This document shows positions 10,560 to 18,853 of a DNA stretch of 64,000 bases, one piece after another. The notes below the pieces were generated by a model, which worked only from the letters and a program-made list of their open reading frames with translations, searched no databases and had not been told where the DNA came from. Source of the stretch: Romanomermis culicivorax (lineage: Eukaryota; Nematoda; Enoplea; Mermithida; Mermithidae); the NCBI GenBank assembly GCA_963922205.1, contig CAWUHX010000159.1:774470-838469 (forward strand). Reading direction: 5' to 3'. The translations under genes and the position numbers were made by a program. Numbering within the stretch: position 1 is the stretch's first letter; the number at the start of each line of letters is the position of its first letter.

Positions 10560-11110
10560 ATTATAAGATAAAGATAGCTTAACCAATGATTTTAATGGTG
10601 TCGATTTCATATCATTTCACTTTTTCGACTGCTGAACCCTTAAATTCCAGTTTTCGAAACTCTTTTTCATTTATGTTACAAGTGCGCATTAATCAGCCAA
10701 AATTGCCGATTATTCAAATTTTCGAAAAAATCAGTGATTTTTACATTAAGAATAACTTCACCAATGGATTTAGCAGTGCCGATTTACTATTTTTTTCATA
10801 CTTTTGACTGTTAAAAACACAAAATTTAAACATTGGGAACATTTTTTCTCTTACATACCGTGTGTACATTAATTGGCCAGAAAGTATCGATTTTTTTATT
10901 TTTCGAGAAATACGATAAGTTTAAATGTCAAAACAACTTCACCATTAGATTCAGGGGTGCGAAATCTATATTTTCCAACCCTTTTAACAGCTCAAAACTA
11001 AAAATTCGAATTTTCCAAATACTTTTTCATTTATATACTGTGTGTATATTAATCGGGCGTAAATTATTGACTTTTCAGATTTTCGGAAAAAATGTGTAGT
11101 TTATACGTGA
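10560..11110 (+). repeat. ~178-bp tandem repeat, three units
   Basis: Units begin with a CAATGGATTTAGCAGTGCCGATTT-like segment near 10584, 10760 and 10940 and contain a GTGTGTACATTAAT block. This is the family seen at 7243-7765, 31840-32000 (one unit) and, inverted, 35870-36640. It directly precedes the repeat at 11126-11720. Confidence 0.65.
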
Positions 11111-11125
11111 AAAATAATTTCATCA

Positions 11126-11720
11126 ATGATCAAAAGCTGATCTCTACCTTTGAAATTGTGGCATTAAGCATGGCAAACTGAATATCACTTGTTTGAAATT
11201 TTCATTGAATCTTTTTCTCTTGTTTAGGCTGATCCATTGTTTAATCAAACAAGCAAATCGAATGATTCACATCGCTCGCAGTGTGTTAACTGCAGAACGT
11301 GACACCCACACCCCTAGTGAGTTTCATTGACTAGTGTATCTGTTGGACTTTGAAAATTTCGATTTTTTTGTTGTGAGATTTAATTACCAAAAAATTCTTC
11401 CTGTGTCACTTTTCACATTGAGTTTAATGCCAAAACTAGGATCTTGATTTTTCAGAACCAAGTAAGTAAAGCTAGAGCTCTTGATGCTGTCTGAATTGAT
11501 ATTTATTTCACAAGCTAAATTCTGGTTTACATTGAATGTTCAACTTGATACCTTAATTTATAGAAAGTTTTGCTGAGTTCGCCTCAAACAAACACCCGGA
11601 GACCGAATAAAACACACGGTGTAATCAATTTTGATGAATCTGATAAATAAAATGTTGTGATTTTCTATTTGCAATAGTTTCTGTTTCAAATCGTGCTTAC
11701 AAGTATTTTTTGTTGATGAT
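11126..11720 (+). repeat. Dispersed ~600-bp repeat, copy 1 (copy 2 at 37697-38310)
   Basis: Starting at GATCAAAAGCTGATCTCTACC, the sequence aligns almost without gaps to 37697-38310 and ends near ACAAGTATTTTTTGTTG in both. In copy 2 it overlaps the 3' end of a gene fragment, so copy 1 looks like an internally deleted derivative of that element. Confidence 0.75.
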
Positions 11721-12549
11721 AACATCATGTCATAAAATTTTATAAAGCTTGGCATAAGATCATTATAACAAATTATACAGTATTGAATGGTCATGGCAAA
11801 ATTCTATATGGTAGTTAATATGGTCTATTACAAATATTCATAAGATCTTGGACAATCCTACACATTTTTATACTTGACATTATATTATACCTTACGCTTT
11901 TTATAAGAATCCAAAACCCTGGGACTACTGTAAGCTATCTAGAAAAAAGAAAAAGACCTGAGAAGGTAATGTATAAAAGACAAAAATCAATCTAAAGGGA
12001 ACATGTAGTGGACAAAGAAAAAAGAGCATATCTAGTGGACAAAATAAAAAGACGCCGGTAAAATTATTGTCATTTCATAGAGAACATATACTGGCCAGTA
12101 TCAAAAATAATGAGTAATGGGACAAAGGGAAAAGAGCATGCCTAGTGGAAATAAAGAGAAGACCAACAGGAAAAGTGTTATTGATCTAAAAAGAAAACAT
12201 TTTGCCAGCAGTGAAAAAAAGCACCTGTACTTGACAAAGGAGAAACACTACTGAATGACTTTTCAAAAATCCAATGTGTTGTTTGCTTAAATTACAAAAT
12301 AGTCTTATCTAACCCCTGACTGTAGGCTACTGTAAGCTGCCTAGAAAAAAGGAAAAGACCTGAGAAGGTAATGTATGAAAAACAAAAATGGATCTAAAGA
12401 GAACATGTGAACAAAGAAAAAAGAGCGTGTGTAGTGGAAAAAAGGAAAAAGATGCATGTTTAATTTTTCATGGAAGTTAGCTTCACTGTATTTTGTTCTG
12501 TCCAACTATTCATGTTTTACTGTATTGAAATTTTGGTAATTATAAATAG
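11721..12549 (+). repeat. A-rich region with short interspersed repeats
   Basis: From about 11930 to 12470 the segment AGAAAAAGACCTGAGAAGG (and its GGAAAAGACC variant) occurs twice, about 400 bp apart. GGACAAAG-AAAAAGAGC-(N)-CTAGTGGA motifs recur several times between. No gene is recognised. Confidence 0.5.
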
Positions 12550-13239
12550 CATCTCAATGAAATAAAATCATTTGGAAAAAGTGTCCTAATAAAAAAGTGG
12601 TTGGTTTTTCTTGGAATCTCAGACCTTGATAAGTTTCATATATGGAAACATCCATTTAACTGCATAGTTTCTGCTTTAACAAAATCAGGAAAAACACAAT
12701 TTGTTAAAAAACTTGTTATTTTTGCTAAAGAAATGATTCACCCTGCTCCTGTGAAAATTTATTGGTGTTATTCTGAATGGCAAGAAGCTTTTGATGAATT
12801 AGTTCAAAAATGTTCTTATGTAGAATTCATTGAAGGTTCACCTGACTTAGACGAACTTCAAAAAAGTAAGGATACACCTAAACTATTAATTATGGATTAT
12901 ATGATGCAAAAGATGAAGAATGATCAACATTTAACTCAACTTTTTACTAAAGGATCGCATCACTGGAATCTATCAATTACATATATAGTTCAAAATGTGT
13001 TTTTTGATGGAATGCATACAAGTACAATAAATGCGCAATATTTGATTCTTTTAAAAAACCCTAGGGATAGATTACAAGTTTACACACTGGCTCGACAGAT
13101 TTTCCCAACTACTTCAAATTATTTTATAGAAGCATGTGAGGATGCTACCAGTATATCATATGGCTATTTATTATTAGATCTTACACAGACATGTCCTGAA
13201 AAATATCAACTTATTATTTATCGATATGTTATACAGTAA
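12550..13239 (+). pseudogene. Polinton/Maverick packaging ATPase (A32/FtsK-HerA type), fragment
   Basis: The frame is open for about 230 codons and encodes a viral-type genome-packaging ATPase, which in Polintons is thought to pump DNA into the capsid. A Walker A-like stretch (ALTKSGKTQFVKK) lies near 12682-12720 and a Walker B-like LLIMDYM near 12883-12903, followed by a QNVFF segment near 12990. No ATG begins the conserved region; the frame is entered after a TAG at 12547, so the start or an upstream exon is missing. Integrase remains follow on the same strand, and a capsid gene fragment of the same family lies at 42745. I call it a relic because of its neighbours' state, although this ORF itself has no internal stop. 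Confidence 0.8.
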
Positions 13240-13279
13240 ATACACTTCTCTTTATAGTCGTACCGTAATTCTTTTTAAA

Positions 13280-13438
13280 TCTGTTTTTATTGTATGGTTA
13301 CAATATCCTTTTCAAATTTATGAAAATGGAGAAACTGTAAATGTTACCGATTTTATGATACCAAATACAAATAATGGTATAGATCAGGAATTATTATGGG
13401 AAAATTATAAATTGCATATAACACCCTTACTACATTAA
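13280..13438 (+). other. Short ORF fragment between Polinton ATPase and integrase
   Basis: About 50 codons (QYPFQIYENGETVNVTDF...) lie in frame and end at TAA before the integrase segment. They may be the end of another Polinton gene. I do not recognise the family. Confidence 0.3.
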
Positions 13439-13703
13439 ATTTTTGTAGAAAAAATATTTACAATGTCCTCTACTTCCAAGAATGAAGACATAAAACGTTC
13501 AATAGTAGAATGGTTTAATAGAACCTTAAAAACTAAATTGTTTAAATATTTTATAGAGTTTACTACTTATAAATGGATCGATATTTTGTCAACAGTAGTT
13601 TTGAACTATAATCATTCTATTCATGGATCAATTGGTGAAAAACCAGTTAATGTGAATTCTTCGAATGAAAACCTTATAAGGCAGAGACTTTACCCCAAGA
13701 ACG
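13439..13703 (+). pseudogene. Polinton integrase, 5' piece, cut by insertion of element B
   Basis: The frame shows the end of a retroviral-type integrase core: IVEWFNRTLKTKLFKYF, with the Glu matching the catalytic E of DDE, then YKWIDIL and YNHSIHGSIGEKPVNVN. The frame runs into element B's LTR at 13704 and resumes after 29957. The N-terminal finger and first two Asp residues are not found nearby, so the gene was already incomplete before the insertion, or its 5' exon is lost. Confidence 0.85.
13700..13703 (+). repeat. Target-site duplication of element B, left copy (AACG)
   Basis: AACG precedes the 5' LTR and recurs directly after the 3' LTR. Four base pairs is usual for Ty3/Gypsy. Removing the element and one copy brings the two integrase pieces together. 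Confidence 0.92.
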
Positions 13704-13914
13704 TGTCACGTGCCGCTCAATTCTCCAACGTCACGTGATTCCGATCATGCCGACATTTTGTTAATTTTCATGTTTTGTTTATTACTCAATCATGCTTTTG
13801 TTTATTTCATTTTTACACATGCATTTTACGTTCGTTTTTTATATTTTTCATGCATTTCTATGTTTCGTTTTGTTGTATTTTTATTTCTTTACAAACGCGG
13901 GCTACAGTAGGCCC

Positions 13915-14232
13915 TTTAGCTAAAAACTTCCGCCAGTCGTGCTCCACGAGCACATGGCTATTTTTGGTGCGCTCACGCACCTCTTATCATCAAAAATTAG
14001 CGTCGTTTTTGTTACGCAAAACGACTAGCTAAGAAGTTTTAGCTAAAGACGTTCATATGCTTAGCATAGGCACTGCAGCCGGCCTCAGTGCTAAACGCAT
14101 GTGAATGAAAAAATGTCTATGTGCTCATAGGCATCTTCTGCATCGCGTCTAGCTGCAGAAGTTAGCTTGAGCGCCGAGAAACTCCGCCCAAGCTGCAGCT
14201 GTAGCCAAACATGTCCTTAAAAGGACATGTTT
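13915..14232 (+). other. Hairpin cluster in LTR B (copy in 3' LTR at 28700-29017)
   Basis: An outer stem TTTAGCTAAAAACTTC (13915-13930) pairs with GAAGTTTTAGCTAAA (14033-14047). Inside are GTGCTC/GAGCAC (13939-13953), GCTATTTTTG/CAAAAATTAGC (13957-14001) containing GGTGCG/CGCACC (13966-13981), and GTCGTTTT/AAAACGAC (14002-14025). Further hairpins follow, including CACTG/CAGTG near 14071, CTTCTGCA/TGCAGAAG near 14130 and AAACATGTCCTT/AAGGACATGTTT (14207-14232). Most arms pair perfectly. Function is unknown. Confidence 0.8.
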
Positions 14233-14287
14233 CTTTAGTTTTTCGCTCATTCTTGGGTTCACCAAGCTTTCGTCCAGTTGTCACTCC

Positions 14288-14399
14288 GCGTCCGCCGCCT
14301 TCTCGTCAAATTTGCATAATTTTATTATATACCTGTGCGTCCGCCGCGTTACTATCAATAAATTTGCATAAATTTACCCGTGTTCACTGCGTCCGCCGC
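14288..14399 (+). promoter_or_regulatory. Candidate LTR B promoter region
   Basis: CGTCCGCCGC occurs at 14289, 14338 and 14390 (about 50-bp spacing). The octamer ATTTGCAT, a POU-type motif, occurs at 14310 and 14362. TATATA lies at 14326-14331 and AATAAA near 14357. The arrangement suggests promoter and possibly polyadenylation signals. The transcript start is not determined. Confidence 0.4.
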
Positions 14400-14638
14400 T
14401 TAACGTCCACAGTACCCCCGCTGCCCATCAGTGCCAGGTGTCCGACCGCCCCGGTTCGTGAATTAAACGTTGGAGTTTCGCCTCCCGCTCGCTCCCGCTC
14501 CCTCCCGCTCACCGCCGCTCGCCGCCGCTCGCCGCCTAGGACGTTTGAGGATCGCATCCCCCGCTCCCAGTGCCAGAAGACCGAAAGCATCCAGGGACTT
14601 GCCGCCCGTTGCGTCGTAATCGCTTGAGAAACAGGACT

Positions 14639-14646
14639 AGGTGAGT
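14639..14646 (+). promoter_or_regulatory. Candidate 5' splice site in LTR B
   Basis: AG|GTGAGT matches the splice donor consensus. It lies after the putative promoter, so a primary transcript would carry it. Splicing to a site before 18854 would remove the long leader; splicing to 20594 would give a subgenomic RNA. No transcript data support this yet. Confidence 0.45.
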
Positions 14647-15168
14647 CTTCTCAGGGGATTGTTGTTATTTGTGGGTTATTTGTTGGGAAATCCTTCCTGA
14701 GTCGGTTTCCCAAGGTCTCCACAGATAAGTAGGGCCTCCACCACTCAGGTTCGGGCAGAAAGGGGCTGTCTGGTTCATAATCGGGCCCCATAATTTAGGT
14801 CATTTTACGGGTGACCCTGTCCCCACTCTCACTGAGTAGGACTCGGGGATTGTCGCACCTAGCCTGGCAGCGTTGTCCATTACCCTACAGCAAGACCCCA
14901 AGGACAACCCAAGAGAACCAGCTATAGACCTCTCTATAGCCACTAATCGCCAGGTTAGGCCCCCAACGCCATTTAGGGAATCCTGGGGAAAATGCCAGTA
15001 TCCATCAGGAGTCACAGCCTATTACTCACTGTAATAGGATCAATCTGATATGGTTCACCATCAATGTGACGTCTAAAACACGGTATCACCTGATGAGATA
15101 CCCAAACCTCCCCAGCTCTCCCAAATCCACATGTCATACACGTGACATGGATGGCGCAATATGTGACA

Positions 15169-15186
15169 TGGCGAGGCTGGAAAATC
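15169..15186 (+). other. Primer binding site candidate of element B
   Basis: TGGCGAGGCTGG directly follows the LTR end. TGG is complementary to a tRNA 3' CCA. I could not assign the tRNA: the complement beyond about 12 nt does not fit a canonical T-arm at the right distance. Confidence 0.6.
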
Positions 15187-15271
15187 GACCTTAAGTCTGG
15201 CACTCGCCCTTGAGTGTAAAACTTTACCCTTGGGTCGGATCTACCCCCAGGTCGGGTCAACTCCCATTTTT

Positions 15272-15530
15272 AAGTCGGACAAGCCCCCTTAAAATTGGGC
15301 ACTAGCCATCCAATAAGTCGGAGACCCCCCAAATTCGGGTTTACTGCCTAATGGGTCGGGAATGCCCCTTATTTCGGATTAACGCTCCTGTAGGTCGGAT
15401 ACCCCCACCTCACGTCGCGTGTTATTACTGTAAGTCGGAAATTTTTCCCGTGCCACCGAGAGTTATTACTGTAGGTAGGGAATTTATCCCTGAACATCAA
15501 ATTTAATTACTGTAAGACGGGATTTGCCCT
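15272..15530 (+). repeat. Degenerate ~41-bp tandem array in leader B
   Basis: Units share CTGTAAGTCGGA followed by a CCCC block. The GTCGG core lies at 15274, 15317, 15355, 15393 and 15434, with variants at 15475 and 15516. Confidence 0.75.
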
Positions 15531-16177
15531 TACGAGTGATCTAAATGTGATCTATATGTGTAAATAACTATCTCATGCGTGTGTATTACCCCCTATGAGC
15601 AATAAATCCCCTCTGAGTCGAGTTATTTATCCCCAGAGTCGTGTTATTTGTCCCAGAGTTGAGTTATATATCGAGTATTCTGTATTTCTCCTCTGATTCA
15701 TTCTGTACATTCTGCATACTTAATCTGTGTTGTAAACTGCCTTATCTGTTTTCTTTTCCCTTATTCCCCCCCCTCTTCCCCTAATCCTGGGTGGTATACT
15801 GTAGCCCTCCGGGTGGGTGCCATTACAGTACGCCTGTGCCCATTCCCGTACTGTAACTACAGTATACCCATACGCGGGTACTGGTATCACAGCTGTAGGG
15901 GTTTACGGCCTCTCCTGACTGTTGGTGGTCCTTGACCCCATGATACAGTACACCCTCCCCGTATGATTCTGGACGTCATACGTGGCTGCGATTTGTTACT
16001 TGTGTACAGTCTTTTTTGTATGTCGGCGGAAACTGTCGGAACTGCTCACTTTTCCGGCCCCAAACACACTTTTACACCGACTGTTTACACCTTTAACACG
16101 CGTATGCCCAAATCCCGTATTCCCCGTCTTCGGTTCTTTTCCTTTCCCTTTTCCTTTCTCGGTCAGCTGAGCGGTGT

Positions 16178-16178
<1 letters not shown>

Positions 16179-16237
<59 letters not shown>
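16179..16237 (+). repeat. Run of 59 A in leader B
   Basis: An uninterrupted poly-A run is flanked by GCGGTGTC and TTGTTTTTTTCGG. It sits inside an otherwise unique region of the element. The exact length may be affected by sequencing. Confidence 0.9.
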
Positions 16238-16240
<3 letters not shown>

Positions 16241-16378
16241 TTTTTTTCGGATGCCACCGCTACAGTATGACACCCTTACATAAGTTTCTCTTTTCCACAT
16301 TTCTACTTACTGTAAGGTCTGTTTCTTCTACTTTCCGGTTGTTGCATCTAGACCATAGACTTTACGGGTCATGTTCTT

Positions 16379-17417
16379 TGACGTCAGCAACAACAACGTT
16401 ACGGGTTGTTGTTGTTGTGTGGTTCAGCCTCACGGATGCAACCACTAACGTCTGCAACAGCCGCTTCACTTGCTGTTGCTGTAAGGGGTGGGTAGCCCTC
16501 CGGGTTCTACCCCTGACGTCAGCAACCGACACTACGTGTTGTTGTTCAAGTTAACACTCCAGCAGTAATGACTTCTGACGTCTGCAACAGGTGAAGCCAA
16601 CGTTGTTGTGACAGGTTCGGCTGGTTCTCTGCACCCCATCTGTGACGTCAGCAATGGTGACGCACCGTGTCACTATTCGAAGATGTGCAGGTCTTACGGG
16701 TGCCACATCTGACGTCTGCAACAACTGCATCTCATGTCATTGACCAAAGGTATCAGACCCTCGGTTCCACCTTTTTGACGTCAGCAACGGCACCATCACG
16801 TGTTGCCGTATACCGATAGCTGGCTTCAGGGCCCTATTGCTGACGTCAGCAATGACAATGTATCATGCTCTCGCAGCAGGAATTGAGGTTACATGATCCT
16901 ATTTCTGACGTCTGCAACGGTAACATTACGTGCTACTGCAGGGGTTTGCTGGCCTTAGGCACTCACCCCTGGCGTCTGCAACTGCGACGTGATACTTGAA
17001 TACTCTTATCCCAGGCACCTGCAGTCAGCACCAAGGTTGTGTGTTGGTCCATACCCCCTACCTTCTGACGTCCGCACCAGGTTACTGTCGGCCCTATGAG
17101 TATTCCACTTGAGTTGTAGGTGGTCGCTGGCGCATGGTCCCATCACCTACCTCTCTTGTTCAAGGGTTTGTGTGTGTCTGGGGGCTGATGCCTGGGAAAC
17201 ATCAGTCCACATACATACACCACCTGAGATGCTCACTAGCCTACGTACTGATCAGGTTGTCCGCCCGGGTAGCGGCACTGTTGATCAGTATGTGGCTGTT
17301 TTCAAGCTTTAACTGCAGGTTTGAACGAGTTACACTCGGCCTCAGCTGGGTTGGTTGCTTGACTCGTGCAGACGATAGGCATTTGCAGTCGGTACTGCCT
17401 GTGTCTGACGTCTGCAA
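16379..17417 (+). repeat. Array of TGACGTC(A/T)GCAA motifs in leader B
   Basis: Twelve occurrences start at 16379, 16446, 16514, 16576, 16643, 16710, 16776, 16841, 16906, 16970, 17066 and 17406. The first ten are spaced 62-68 bp. The core is a CRE-type bZIP site; 16838-16851 is an exact TGCTGACGTCAGCA palindrome (CRE-type Maf element). Several units also carry inverted arms, such as ACGGCA...TGCCGT after 16785. Confidence 0.85.
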
Positions 17418-18853
17418 GGGTTCGGCAATCTTCTTGTAAATTTCTTATCTAAATTCACTCATTTTCTTTCATCTCATCGAGCTGTCATACATAGATCTTC
17501 TTTAGTGTCCCCGCCGTAGTGGTTCCCAAGGGACCGCGGCACAGCCTCCGGTTGGGCCTAGAGTGTATAGGACCCCCTGTCATATTTCTCTCACTCGAAC
17601 GCCTTTGTTAACTGGCTTAACGATGCCCGCGCTAGAGTCGCCACTGACCCAGAGTCCGCCTCCGCGGTCTACCCTTTATTAGTCATGTAAATAATAGGCA
17701 CCGTTGAGTCCGCCTCAGCGAAGGTATTGAGTACGCCTCGATACATACTTTACACTCATATTCAATCAGGGACACCTTGTACCCGTGATCCCTTAGATGT
17801 TTTCGGGTGCGCCCTCAAAACATCCAGAGATTTCATTTTAACTGACTGAGTGTGTCAGAATAGCACCCTTGGTACCCGTGCTCCTTCCCTCTTCTACTGT
17901 GTGACCTGCGAACCTCACTTCATCTCAGTGATCGGCAAACCCGGCCACCAGCTGTGTATAATACTCCTGGAGAGTGTCCGTTCTGTTCGGAATGCGGGCT
18001 CCCGTTTCGAACACGGCTGTAAGTTATTTGCGAATGTCGTCCAGCACGGAACCTCCTGTATAGTCCATCTCACTATGCAGAGATCGCAATCGCTCCTGGC
18101 GAGTGAGGCCCGTTGCGTAACTGCGCGACCCCTTTGCGTAACTGGGTTTGTAAATTAGTTTTGTCCCTATTTATTGCTCCCTTTTAAGTTCACTTTCAGT
18201 TGACCCCATCCTTTCTACCTTATGCCACTTTATGCGCTACTCCTGGTGAGTAGGATCTTGCCGGCTACGAGTCCGCCTCGCCCCAAGGTTTGTAAACTAG
18301 TACAGCGGTCGAACTTCCAGGAAAAATCCCTCCTGAGCGGGTTTATCCGTCACCTTATTTCTCGGCAGGAAAGCCGCCTCTTCTCTTCTTTCTACATGAT
18401 CTTCTGTCCTCTTCACCTATTCTAATTGCCGGGTCCAGGCCCCAAAACTCTACATTCTGGTCGGGATCGATTCCCCATATCTCAGGCCAACCTCTGTCCA
18501 TCACGGGCGACCAGATAAATTCCCTTCTGCGTCACCCTGATGTACTCTGATCTTACATCTTATAATCCTATTCCATTCTAGCTCCCTTTCCGTGGTCGCT
18601 AGTCTTAAGCTAAGTCAATTTACGTCTTAAACGCCGTCGCACACGCGTTTTCCCGAATTCACGCGCTCTTTCGCCGCGAATTCAAAAGTAGTACTCACTT
18701 TCATTTTACACAATAGAGACACCCCGTCGTTCCTGCCGTCTCAGTACCCAGCCTGTACAGACCAGTGAGCCGCTCTCTATTCAATTTGACTTAATTGCTT
18801 CACGGGCAAGGACGTCTGTTCTAACCACCTTACGGGAAAACGAACCCTCGGAC

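Larger units (their letters stand above)
13704..15168 (+). repeat. 5' LTR of element B (1465 bp)
   Basis: The LTR runs from TGTCAC to GTGACA, a 6-bp perfect inverted repeat. In order it holds a T-rich start, a 320-bp run of hairpins (13915-14232), three CGTCCGCCGC boxes with two octamer motifs and a TATA-like site, a CGCTC-rich block (about 14478-14540) and a consensus splice donor (14641). ORFs of up to 138 codons here are repeated exactly in the 3' LTR but have no domain. Confidence 0.97.
15169..18853 (+). other. 3.7-kb leader of element B
   Basis: No supported gene lies between the LTR and the gag ATG. In order the leader holds a 41-bp array (15272-15530), a TACTGTA-rich stretch (about 15790-15960), a run of 59 A (16179-16237), an array of TGACGTC motifs (16379-17417) and a segment with recurring GAGTCCGCCTC (17600-18300). 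Several candidate splice acceptors occur before the start codon, for example CGTCTCAG near 18748. The leader may be an intron or may carry packaging and regulatory sequences. Confidence 0.7.

Noticed and set aside
14211-14627. 138-codon ORF and others in LTR B, repeated exactly at 28996-29412
   Set aside because: The identity reflects the LTR duplication. No domain is present, and the ORF overlaps hairpins, promoter-like boxes and GC-rich repeats.
15169-15195. Naming the primer tRNA from the PBS
   Set aside because: Only about 12 nt fit, and the T-arm spacing is wrong for a canonical tRNA, so no identity is given.
17850-18425. ORFs of 67-102 codons in leader B
   Set aside because: No domain; they overlap repetitive GAGTCCGCCTC segments and candidate splice sites.
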